A program made the translations under genes and the position numbers. A stretch of DNA of 7,101 nt from Azovibrio restrictus DSM 23866 (GTDB lineage Bacteria; Pseudomonadota; Gammaproteobacteria; Burkholderiales; Rhodocyclaceae): assembly GCF_000429665.1 (NCBI RefSeq), contig NZ_AUCH01000032.1:1-7101 (forward strand), given 5' to 3'. The number at the start of each line of letters is the position of its first letter. Position 1 is the first letter of the stretch. The notes under the pieces were generated by a model. The model did no database searches. It saw nothing but the letters and a program-made list of their open reading frames with translations, and was not told the origin of the DNA. Of this stretch, positions 1 to 6,982 are shown in pieces.

Positions 1-3000
1 AGAGGTGAGGGTAAGGGTGAGGGAATCGCCGTTGGTATCGGCGACGGTGAAGTCGGGCAGGGAGACGGACTGGCCGACCGGGATGCTCTGGGTGGTGCCG
101 GGAATGTTGCCAAGGGTCGGGGCACTGTTCGGTGAGGTATAGCGGATATCCGTGCCGCTCAGCTGGAAATTGCCCGTTGAGTAGCTGCCCGTCAGCTGAA
201 TCTGCAGTTCGGCCGCATCTGCCACGCCGTCCGTGTCGATGTAGAGGGTGGTGTTGCCCCCGGATTGCTGGATCTGTATCGAATGGGCGGCGACCGTGGT
301 GCCGTCGCCGGTAGTGACGGTCCCGCCGGTGAAGTTGCTGCCGCTGACCCGAATCACGTCGCCGCTGCCAAAGTCGGTAATGCCGTCCGTGCCAAAGTCG
401 GTGATGTTGTAAATCACGAGGTTGTCAGCAGCATCCTTCTCCGCTGCCTGGTACAGGAAGACATCATCCCCCGCTCCGCCAGTGAGGGTGTCATTTCCCA
501 GGCCGCCAGCCAGCACATCGTCGCCGCTGCCGCTGGAGAGGGTGTCGTTGCCGCCGCCCCCGTACACGATGGAATCCACCGTCCCCGTATCGGTGAAGGA
601 GTCCGCCCCATCGTAAAGGTAGTAGGCCAGGGCGCCAGAAGTCGGCGCCGCGGTGCTGTGCAGGCTGAGGGTGGTGGCGTTGTCGAAGGGCGTTTCGTTT
701 GCGGGGTCCGTGATCAGGTAGCTATCATGGACCGCCACGGTGGCGCCGCTGAAGTCATTGCTGCCGATGTTCAGGACCGACTGGATCACGGCCTCGTTCA
801 GGACCCCGAAATCGGCATCCACAAGGGTGTTGCCGGAAATGTTGAGCACGGTGCCGGTGTTCAGCACATCGTTGATGCCCACCCCGACGAATCCCCCCGC
901 GCCGCCGCTAGCCCCCGTAAAGGTGTTGCCGGTGATGGTGGTGTCGTCCGCATACACCAGCAGCACGCCACTGGCCCGGTAGTCGCTACTGAGAAAGCCG
1001 AAATTGGTGATGGTGTTGTCGGTGATGGTGGCGGTGGTGCCAGTGCGCAGGCCGCCAGAACCGATCTGGATGCCATTCTGCCCGGAAACTCCTGCTGTTC
1101 CGGAACCGGTGATGGTGGTGTTGTCTACCGTGATGTCCAGCATGGGGCCCCAGCCGATGATGCCGGTCTTCTGGAAGTTGGAGATGTCCGAGTTCTGGAT
1201 GGTGACGTAGACCTTGCTGCCGAGGCTGGCATCCGCCTCGGCCATGATGGGGAAGTTCTCCCCCCAGCCCCATTCGCCGCTGTCGCTGCAGCGGAAATTG
1301 CTGAGGCTCACGTTGTCGATCAGGGCATTGGAATTGACGATGCCGATGCCCAGCAGGTCCTTGTTGTTGGCGAAGCCATCGGCAAGCCCCTGGTCCCGGC
1401 CGTCTATGGTCAGGTTCTTGAGGGTGACGGTGCCGGTGCTCGGGTCGTCCACGTCCACGTTCACCACGGGCATGCGCCAGCGCCCGTTGTTGGTGAGCAT
1501 GTCCGGCAGGACCTGCTGCAGGTCGCCCGAATCCGGCGCTTCCAGCGTCACATGGCCTGCCGCCCCGTTCAGGGCATCGATGGTGACGTTCTTGCTGACA
1601 TCGAACTGGCCCCGGTAGGTGCCGTCGTGAATCAGGATGGTGTCCCCATCCTTGGCCACGGCCAGGGCTTCCTGAAGGTTGAAACCATCGGCCGCATCCC
1701 CGTCGGCATCCAGGGCAGTCTGGTCCACATGGATGATGCTGCTCGTGACTGTCACGTCGGACTGGGTTGTGGTGGTGCCGTCGGAGAGGGCCATGCGGAG
1801 GGTGGCGTCCCCGTAGGGGGTGCTGTTGCTGTAGCCGATGTGCTGCACCACCTCCTGGACCAGGGCGCTGGTGGCATTGGCGTTGAAGCTGATCGCCAGG
1901 TGGCCCCCGACATTGGTGTAGGTGGCAAAGACGGTGGCTCCGTCGGAAAGATTGCCGGCGGCGGCCGTGAATGAGGCCCCTGCGGTGAAGCTGAACTGGT
2001 CGTTGGCACAGGGATCGGCTGTGCCGGAGGAAACCCGCTGTACGGACAGGCTGGCGCCATCCCAGTTGCCATTGCCGCTGTTCAAGGCACCCAGCTCGGT
2101 GTCGCTGACCAGGGCGGTGGCGGCGGCCAGGCCGTTGCTGGCGGCGGCCAGGGTGAGGGTGTTGCCGGTGCCGGCCCCGGCCCCGTTCAAGTCCAGAACG
2201 GGGGCGGCATTGGCGGCGACCGTCACCGTCGTGGCCTGATAGGAGATGTTGCCGGCAGCGTCGGTGGCCTTCAGGTAGATGTGGTAGTCACCGGCGCTGA
2301 GGGCGGCGCCGCCGACTTTCAAGGTGTTTCCGGTGATGCTGAAACTGCCGTTGTCGGCATCGTTCGTGCCATTGCCGATGGCGAAGGCATAGGTTACGGC
2401 CTGGCTGTCCGTGGCGGCCAGGGTCAGGAGGTCCGCGTTGCTGGTGGCGCTGGCGGAGGCCACGTTGGGGGTGCTGGAGGAGGTCCAGCTGGGGGCGGTG
2501 GTGTCGATGTCGATGCTCAGGCCGGAAGAAGCGCTGGAGGTATTGCCGGCGGCATCGGTGGCCTTGACCGTCAGGGTGTGGCTGCCGCTGGAGAGGTTGC
2601 TGCTGGTGATGCTCCAGTTTCCGCCCGTTGCCGTTGCGCTACCGAGCACCGTGGTGCCGTCGGTGTCGTAAAGGGTGACGGTGCTGCCGGCCTCGGCGGT
2701 GCCGGTGAGGGTGGGCGTGGTGTCGTGGGTGAGATCGTCACTGCCGGAGCTGCCGCTGTCGGAGCCGGCATCCAGGTCGGGAGCGGCCGGGGCCGTGGGA
2801 GCGGTGGTGTCGAGGACGTAGGCCTGGCTATATAGGGTGCCATCGTTGCCGGCGGTATCGGTGACCTTGACCTTGAGGGTGTTGCTGCCCGTCAGGGTCT
2901 GGCTGGAGAGGGACCAGGTACTCTGGCCCACCGTGGCTGTGGCGGCCGTCCAGGTGGCGCCGTTGTCGAGGGAAACCTGAACGGTCTCGCCAGCCGCCAG

Positions 3001-6000
3001 ATTGGCCGAAAGGGTGCCGCTTACGGTCTGGGCCGCAGTCTTGGTGATGAAGTCGCTGGTGGAGGCACCGGTATCGGCGGAAAAGGAGGCCGAGGCGATG
3101 GTCGTGGTCGGGGCGGTGGTATCCAGGACATAGGCCTGGCTAAAGACGGTGCCATCGTTGCCGGCGGTATCGGTGACCTTGACCTTGAGGGTGTTGCTGG
3201 CGCTCAGCGTCTGGCCGGAGAGGGACCAGGTGCTCTGACCCACTGTGGCTGTGGCGGTAGTCCAGGTACTGCCGTTGTCGAGGGAAACCTGAACGGTCTC
3301 GCCTGCCGCCAGATTGGCCGAGAGGGTGCCGCTCACGATCTGGCTGGCGGTGTTAGTGATGAAGTCGCTGGTGGACGAGCCAGTATCGGCGGAGAAGGCC
3401 GCCGAGGCGATGGTCGTGGTCGGGGCCGCGGTGTCGAGGACGTAGGTCTGGCTATATAGGGTGCCATCGTTGCCGGCGGTATCGGTGACCTTGATCTTGA
3501 GGGTGTTGCTGCCCGTCAGGGTCTGGCCGGAGAGGGACCAGGTGCTCTGGCCCACCGTGGCTGTGGCGGCAGTCCAGGTACTGCCGTTGTCGAGGGAAAC
3601 CTGGACGGTCTCGCCAGCCGCCAAGTTGGCCGAGAGCGTACCGCTCACGGTCTGGGCCGCAGTCTTGGTGATGAAGTCGCTGGTGGAGGCGCCGGTATCG
3701 GCGGAGAAGGAGATCGAGGCGATGGTCGTGGTCGGGGCCGTGGTGTCGATGGCGATGGTTTTGTTGGCACCCAGGGAGCCAGCGCTACCCGGGCTGGCCA
3801 GGGTGAGGATGGCGGCTGAGCCGCCACTGGTGGCATTGATGGAGCCACCGTTGAGGGTGAGGGCGTTGGTGCCGGAATAATCGAGATCGGCACTGGTATC
3901 ACCAGCCTGGACCGTATAGCTGAAGGTCAGGGTGGAGCTACCTGAGCCGCTGGTGTAGGTGGCGTTACGGTCGGTTGCCCCTGTTTCCAGCACCAGGTAG
4001 GGGGTCCCGCCGCTGGTGTCTACTGTCACTGCTTCGGAGAATGCGATCTGGATGGTGATGGTATCGCCGGCCTTGTAGCTGCCGTTGTCGTTTGTTGCGG
4101 TGACGTTGGCGATGGCCGGGGCTGAAGCCACGATATTGCCGAGCTGGATATCGTCGATTTCCATGTAGGCCCCCCCGGCCGGGGCGGTGATCGTGAACCA
4201 GGTGATGCCCTGGAAGTCCGCTGTTGCAGGCAGGGTGATCTGGTCGGTGTCTATCGTGCCGGAACTACCCGAGGTGCCGGGGCTGGAGCCTCCCTTGCTG
4301 GTGGTGATGGTGAAGGTCTCGTCGCCATTGCCGTTCTGATTACTCAGGTAAAAGGACAACAGATCGAAAGTCTTGCCGGCCTCAATGGCGAAAGTGAAGG
4401 ATTTCGCCTTGTCACTATGTTCCACATAAATCGATTGGCTTCCGTGGCGGCCGTCGGCAGCGCCATATGCACTGCCGTAGCGGACTATCCCATCCGCGTC
4501 GGCAAGGGTTTTGGTCGTCATCGTGAATGTGCTGGATGTGGCCGTGTGAGTGAATGTCATGCTGTTGGACATGTCACTGGACAGGTTGCCCGTGCCGGCT
4601 TCAAAGGTCAGTGTTGCATTTGGATTGGCATTGCTGACGGTGATGCCATTGCCACTGCTGTCTGCTGCACTTGCCTGGCTTGCATTCCATCCTGTTGCCC
4701 CGGCAATGTTGTAGGTCGTTCCTCCTAGCGCTGTCGTGCCATTGTTGTTGAGCAGGGCCTCCACCGCCTGGGCATCGCTGCTGTTCAGGGTAATGGAGAT
4801 GGTCGTGGCGCTGCTGGCGACAATGCTGCCTTGTTCCGTGAGCGTGTAGCTGCTGTTCCCTTGCCCGGTGAGCGTCAGTTTGGTCTCGTCGATGCTGTCC
4901 CCTGCCATCATGTCCGTGCCGGTGATGGTCAGGAGATTGGTGCTGGCATCGTAGGAGGCCGAACTCAGGGTGGGGCCGGGCAGGACAGCAGGGGCGACCA
5001 CGATGTTGTCGACCCGGATGCCGTTTGCGTGTACCCCGGTAATGATGACGCTGTCCACGTTCTCGAACAGGGTGCCGAAGTTCTTGTCGATGAACGCATT
5101 GTCGTTGTTGTAGGTGGCGGTCGTTGAGCCCACCGATACGCCATCCCGATAGCCAGTGAACGTGACGGTGGTTGTGCTGGTGCCGGTGATATTGCGCCAC
5201 TGGAGCGATGTCAGCTGGAACTCGCCGCCGTCAGCACTGCGGAGCGTGGCTGAATCCAGGGTGCCGGATGCCTGCTGGAACTGCAGATAATTGTCGCTGA
5301 CATTCGCCTGAATCCGGATGTTGGTTGCTGTACCGCCCGTTCCTGCTGCGGCGAACTCGAAGTTATAGGCAGAGGTGCCGCTGCCTGGGGTCCAGGTGGC
5401 AGAGGTGGTTCCTGTGCCATATGTGGTTGCGGACGTGTAGCCGTCAAAGCCGTAAGTGCCGCTACTCAGCGTGGATTGCGCCAGCGTCTCGCCGTATTCC
5501 TGGAAGTCCAGGCTAGGTGTTTCGATCGTGCCGTTGTGATTTTCCAGAGCCCAGTCCTGGGCCCAGGTCATGTCATCTGAGGCGGCTACATCTACCCCGG
5601 TGAGGAGGGCGAGGTCAGCCACGAATGCGCGGCCGGCCTCTCCTGCGGCAACCGAGCACCCGTACAGCAGGATGTCTCCGTCAGGCTGCAAGGCGTTGCC
5701 GAGTGTGGCAAGACGGGCTTGTACGCCAGGATCGGCAAGGCTGGCCTGGGTGAGGCTGTTCCCCCCTAACTGCAGGCTTCCTTCCATACCGTGCGAGATG
5801 ATATGGATGGCGTCATAGCCGGAATGACTTGCTGTCCAGGCTGCAAGCTGGGTCAGGCCATCTTCCCCGCTGTCAATCAGCATTACCTCCATGTCCGGGC
5901 GAATCCCCTGGACCAGCGTTTGCCAGTTGCTGACGCCAGTGTCGATGAAAACGACTTCCTTGCGGGGTTCATCCGTACTGGCCTGAAAGCTGCTGGATTG

Positions 6001-6006
6001 GGTCAT
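1..6006 (-). CDS. Giant DUF4347 / Ig-like / beta-helix / RTX exoprotein, probable type I-secreted adhesin (3' end missing)
   Basis: The frame is open for 2002 codons with no stop and continues past the left edge, so the C-terminus is not seen. The ATG at 6006 follows a GGAGGA Shine-Dalgarno with 8-nt spacing and opens directly into DUF4347. Approximate modules: 17-158 DUF4347; 183-340 beta-rich, family unknown; 343-458 Ig-like; 459-622 beta-rich, ending in a Y-M-E-I-D-D-I motif; 623-753 Ig-like; 754-1065 three 104-residue repeats; 1066-1167 and 1168-1265 Ig-like, with DTTAP at their starts and KATDAAGN near their ends; 1266-1422 unclassified; 1424-1765 beta-helix; 1816-1850 RTX repeats; 1851-1958 beta-rich; 1960 onward a new repeat. 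There is no signal peptide, I count three cysteines (117, 1333, 1573), and composition is rich in T, S, G, A, D and N. These traits are typical of type I-secreted surface proteins with an N-terminal DUF4347. An adhesin or matrix role is inferred; no specific ligand can be read from the sequence. Confidence 0.93.
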   Translation of the reverse strand, partial: MTQSSSFQASTDEPRKEVVFIDTGVSNWQTLVQGIRPDMEVMLIDSGEDGLTQLAAWTASHSGYDAIHIISHGMEGSLQLGGNSLTQASLADPGVQARLATLGNALQPDGDILLYGCSVAAGEAGRAFVADLALLTGVDVAASDDMTWAQDWALENHNGTIETPSLDFQEYGETLAQSTLSSGTYGFDGYTSATTYGTGTTSATWTPGSGTSAYNFEFAAAGTGGTATNIRIQANVSDNYLQFQQASGTLDSATLRSADGGEFQLTSLQWRNITGTSTTTVTFTGYRDGVSVGSTTATYNNDNAFIDKNFGTLFENVDSVIITGVHANGIRVDNIVVAPAVLPGPTLSSASYDASTNLLTITGTDMMAGDSIDETKLTLTGQGNSSYTLTEQGSIVASSATTISITLNSSDAQAVEALLNNNGTTALGGTTYNIAGATGWNASQASAADSSGNGITVSNANPNATLTFEAGTGNLSSDMSNSMTFTHTATSSTFTMTTKTLADADGIVRYGSAYGAADGRHGSQSIYVEHSDKAKSFTFAIEAGKTFDLLSFYLSNQNGNGDETFTITTSKGGSSPGTSGSSGTIDTDQITLPATADFQGITWFTITAPAGGAYMEIDDIQLGNIVASAPAIANVTATNDNGSYKAGDTITIQIAFSEAVTVDTSGGTPYLVLETGATDRNATYTSGSGSSTLTFSYTVQAGDTSADLDYSGTNALTLNGGSINATSGGSAAILTLASPGSAGSLGANKTIAIDTTAPTTTIASISFSADTGASTSDFITKTAAQTVSGTLSANLAAGETVQVSLDNGSTWTAATATVGQSTWSLSGQTLTGSNTLKIKVTDTAGNDGTLYSQTYVLDTAAPTTTIASAAFSADTGSSTSDFITNTASQIVSGTLSANLAAGETVQVSLDNGSTWTTATATVGQSTWSLSGQTLSASNTLKVKVTDTAGNDGTVFSQAYVLDTTAPTTTIASASFSADTGASTSDFITKTAAQTVSGTLSANLAAGETVQVSLDNGATWTAATATVGQSTWSLSSQTLTGSNTLKVKVTDTAGNDGTLYSQAYVLDTTAPTAPAAPDLDAGSDSGSSGSDDLTHDTTPTLTGTAEAGSTVTLYDTDGTTVLGSATATGGNWSITSSNLSSGSHTLTVKATDAAGNTSSASSGLSIDIDTTAPSWTSSSTPNVASASATSNADLLTLAATDSQAVTYAFAIGNGTNDADNGSFSITGNTLKVGGAALSAGDYHIYLKATDAAGNISYQATTVTVAANAAPVLDLNGAGAGTGNTLTLAAASNGLAAATALVSDTELGALNSGNGNWDGASLSVQRVSSGTADPCANDQFSFTAGASFTAAAGNLSDGATVFATYTNVGGHLAISFNANATSALVQEVVQHIGYSNSTPYGDATLRMALSDGTTTTQSDVTVTSSIIHVDQTALDADGDAADGFNLQEALAVAKDGDTILIHDGTYRGQFDVSKNVTIDALNGAAGHVTLEAPDSGDLQQVLPDMLTNNGRWRMPVVNVDVDDPSTGTVTLKNLTIDGRDQGLADGFANNKDLLGIGIVNSNALIDNVSLSNFRCSDSGEWGWGENFPIMAEADASLGSKVYVTIQNSDISNFQKTGIIGWGPMLDITVDNTTITGSGTAGVSGQNGIQIGSGGLRTGTTATITDNTITNFGFLSSDYRASGVLLVYADDTTITGNTFTGASGGAGGFVGVGINDVLNTGTVLNISGNTLVDADFGVLNEAVIQSVLNIGSNDFSGATVAVHDSYLITDPANETPFDNATTLSLHSTAAPTSGALAYYLYDGADSFTDTGTVDSIVYGGGGNDTLSSGSGDDVLAGGLGNDTLTGGAGDDVFLYQAAEKDAADNLVIYNITDFGTDGITDFGSGDVIRVSGSNFTGGTVTTGDGTTVAAHSIQIQQSGGNTTLYIDTDGVADAAELQIQLTGSYSTGNFQLSGTDIRYTSPNSAPTLGNIPGTTQSIPVGQSVSLPDFTVADTNGDSLTLTLTS
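457..561 (-). repeat. RTX (hemolysin-type calcium-binding) repeats, residues 1816-1850
   Basis: The protein reads GGGGNDTLSSGSGDDVL and then AGGLGNDTLTGGAGDDVF. These are four successive copies, the second slightly degenerate, of the nonapeptide GGxG(N/D)DxLx, which binds calcium in a parallel beta-roll. RTX blocks are a hallmark of type I secretion substrates, which fold in extracellular calcium after export. The block is short, and is followed by a beta-rich stretch with a TDFGSGDVIRV motif of the kind that often flanks RTX rolls. Confidence 0.9.
712..1737 (-). other. Right-handed beta-helix (pectin-lyase-like) domain, residues about 1424-1765
   Basis: The segment begins IHVDQTALDADGDAADGFNL, followed by an LQEAL-type helix and GDTILIHDGTYRG, the classic entry to parallel beta-helix domains. 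It continues with short repeated rungs of the type V-T-I-x-N-x-x-I and I-T-G-N-T-F, for example VTIDAL, VTLKNLTIDG, ATITDNTITN, TTITGNTFTG and LNISGNTLVD. The rung pattern fits the Beta_helix/NosD-like families. I see no recognisable polysaccharide-lyase catalytic set, so a binding or structural role is as likely as enzymatic activity. One of the protein's three cysteines (Cys1573) is in this domain. Confidence 0.8.
2812..3747 (-). repeat. Three tandem 312-bp repeats encoding 104-residue Ig-like domains
   Basis: Units lie at 3436-3747 (A, residues 754-857), 3124-3435 (B, 858-961) and 2812-3123 (C, 962-1065). Each begins with D-T-(T/A)-A-P-T-T-T-I-A-S and ends near VTDTAGNDGT and YVL, and they abut with no linker. 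By hand count A and C differ at 5 of 104 residues, A and B at 14, and B and C at 13. The DTTAP opening and the N-T-L-K-V-K-V-T-D motif near the end are typical of bacterial Ig-like domains in large adhesins. The next domain (2506-2811) starts with the same DTTAP but then diverges strongly, so the high-identity array is exactly three units. Confidence 0.95.
5533..5958 (-). other. DUF4347 domain (residues about 17-158 of the giant protein)
   Basis: The order of motifs matches the DUF4347 family: a first beta strand with VVFIDTGV, a second strand VMLIDSGEDG, then IHIISHG (His72-Gly73), a leucine-rich stretch with LGG, and ILLYGCSVA (Cys117), closing with a D-M-T-W motif. This domain is usually found at the N-terminus of very long repetitive exported proteins, as here. 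The fold pattern of alternating hydrophobic strands with a His-Gly and a later Cys after a strand resembles clan CD cysteine peptidases and CHAT domains. That resemblance is my inference and no activity is claimed. Confidence 0.85.
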
Positions 6007-6014
6007 GATGGTTT

Positions 6015-6020
6015 TCCTCC
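6015..6020 (-). promoter_or_regulatory. Shine-Dalgarno of the giant exoprotein gene
   Basis: The minus strand reads GGAGGA, then 8 nt, then the ATG at 6006-6004. It is a near-perfect anti-16S match at good spacing and supports this start over the internal ATGs at residues 39 and 42, which would cut into the DUF4347 fold. Confidence 0.85.
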
Positions 6021-6177
6021 GGAGTGGGATTTCGGGATTTTGTGCTAAGTAACAGGTGGCGGGGGCTTGGTTCTTGTTGTGCCCGATTTTCCTATGCATT
6101 GTCTTTTTCTTGGGTGCATGGAGCTAGATGTAGGAACCCGCATGTTTTGCCGCTCCCGCATGCGAGAAATCGGCAGG

Positions 6178-6190
6178 AGGGAGCTTCCCT
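6178..6190. repeat. Short inverted repeat AGGGA-GCT-TCCCT
   Basis: Five-base perfect arms with a 3-nt centre, in the middle of the divergent intergenic region and 42 nt before the luxR-type start. It overlaps a purine-rich GGAGGG stretch at 6176-6181. It may be an operator-like site or chance. Confidence 0.3.
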
Positions 6191-6200
6191 TTCCATTAAG

Positions 6201-6216
6201 ATGGCGCGAATGCCAT
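6201..6216. repeat. Inverted repeat ATGGC-N6-GCCAT upstream of the luxR-type start
   Basis: Arms ATGGC (6201-6205) and GCCAT (6212-6216) are perfect complements around a 6-nt centre, ending 16 nt before the regulator's ATG. It could be an operator half-pair or an RNA hairpin near the ribosome site. Five-base arms can arise by chance, so function is unproven. Confidence 0.35.
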
Positions 6217-6232
6217 TTGCCCTGGGTGCCTA

Positions 6233-6949
6233 ATGACTGTTCCCCCTTTTGCCCTTTCCCGTTGGTGGGACCTGTTGCAGGCCGGGTCGGAGGCTACCTT
6301 GCGGGACCAGGTCCAGGCGCTGACCCAGTCTCTGGGATTCGATTTTTTCATGTACGGCCGCCGTCTGCCCGTACCGTCTGAGCAAGGCGGGGGGTTATAC
6401 CTGCTGGGGACCTATCCTGGCGCCTGGCTGAGTCGATACGCCGAGCAGCGGTTTGACCTTGTGGATCCGATCGTCAGGGATGGTCCAAGCCGTAGTCATC
6501 CCATCCTGTGGTCCGAGGCCCTGTTCAAGACCGAAGCAGAGCGCAATTTTTACGAAGAGGCGCGCTCCTACGGGGTTGCCGTTGGCGTGGAAGCACCTTG
6601 CGTCCCCGGTTTGGCCAGCCTGGGAGTCGCCCGGGGGGAGGGAGGAGAGCCGGGCGCCGATGGCATGTGGGCCATGCCCTGGTTATTTACCACGGCGGGA
6701 TTCATGCACAGCGCCCTGGAGTCGATTCTGGCCCCGACTGACCGGGAACCGCCAGTCCTGTCCCGCCGTGAGCGTCAGTGTCTGGAGCTGGCCGCCCGGG
6801 GGCTGCGTGATCTGCAGATTGCCGATGCGCTCAGGATCGCGGACCGTACGGTATTGCTGCACCTGGGCAATGCAAAGCGGAAGCTGGGGGCCCAGAACCG
6901 GGCGCAAATGATCGCCCGTGCAATTCTGGTCGGGCTCATTCGGCCGTAG
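6233..6949 (+). CDS. LuxR-family quorum-sensing transcriptional regulator (autoinducer-binding + HTH)
   Basis: This 238-residue protein has the length and two-domain layout of LasR/TraR. The N-terminal autoinducer-binding domain (about residues 10-160) keeps all six pocket residues conserved in the family: Trp65, Tyr69, Asp78-Pro79, Trp93 and Gly114, within the blocks TYPGAWLSRYAEQRFDLVDP and ILWSE. The C-terminal LuxR HTH (about 175-232) begins LSRRERQCLELAARG and retains Glu180, Leu184 and Gly190, followed by QIADAL, RTVLLH and KRKLGAQNR. The likely ligand is an acyl-homoserine lactone; the acyl chain cannot be predicted. ATG 6233 is the first usable start after an in-frame TAA at 6197. The upstream Shine-Dalgarno is weak (GGG at 6224-6226). 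No luxI-type synthase is in the window, so it is a solo or its partner lies elsewhere. The recognition helix has Leu-Leu where Lys/Asn is common before His210. It is divergent from the giant exoprotein gene, a plausible target. Confidence 0.95.
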   Translation: MTVPPFALSRWWDLLQAGSEATLRDQVQALTQSLGFDFFMYGRRLPVPSEQGGGLYLLGTYPGAWLSRYAEQRFDLVDPIVRDGPSRSHPILWSEALFKTEAERNFYEEARSYGVAVGVEAPCVPGLASLGVARGEGGEPGADGMWAMPWLFTTAGFMHSALESILAPTDREPPVLSRRERQCLELAARGLRDLQIADALRIADRTVLLHLGNAKRKLGAQNRAQMIARAILVGLIRP

Positions 6950-6982
6950 TCTGCATGGCCTCCTTGGTTTTGAATACCACCC

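Larger units (their letters stand above)
6007..6232. promoter_or_regulatory. Divergent intergenic region between the giant exoprotein gene and the luxR-type gene
   Basis: These 226 bp separate two divergent start codons, so both promoters should be here. The sequence is less GC-rich than the flanking genes, with T-rich stretches around 6071-6112. I see no convincing sigma-70 -35/-10 pair on either strand. Visible structure: a direct repeat CCCGCATG at 6137-6144 and 6155-6162, the 8-bp palindrome CGCATGCG at 6157-6164, and dyads at 6178-6190 and 6201-6216. A CAGGT half-site like one arm of a lux box is at 6053-6057, but without a matching second arm. Confidence 0.6.

Noticed and set aside
265..1974. 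569-codon open frame on the plus strand
   Set aside because: It is exactly codon-aligned antisense to the giant minus-strand gene, and its G/V/A/D-rich product mirrors that gene's GC-rich codons. It shows no domain, while the minus strand gives clear beta-helix and RTX motifs over the same bases.
2281..2835. 184-codon plus-strand frame
   Set aside because: It is antisense and codon-aligned to the Ig-like domains, with a low-complexity G/A/V product and no ribosome site; it is a shadow of the real gene.
2812..3747. CRISPR array or mobile-element repeats
   Set aside because: The repeats are 312 bp, contiguous without spacers, and in frame with the giant gene, so they are protein-domain repeats. 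No transposase or terminal inverted repeats are present.
4601..5200. 199-codon minus-strand frame in another phase
   Set aside because: It lies inside the giant gene in a different minus-strand frame. Its product is H/Q/R-rich with no recognisable domain, whereas the main frame is continuous and Ig-like here.
6007..6232. Canonical lux box between the divergent genes
   Set aside because: Scanning for a CT-N12-AG core found none, and the CAGGT half-site at 6053-6057 lacks a matching second arm. A degenerate site cannot be excluded.
6067..6381. 104-codon plus-strand frame across the intergenic region into the regulator gene
   Set aside because: It overlaps the well-supported LuxR-family gene out of frame, has no good ribosome site, and has no recognisable domain.
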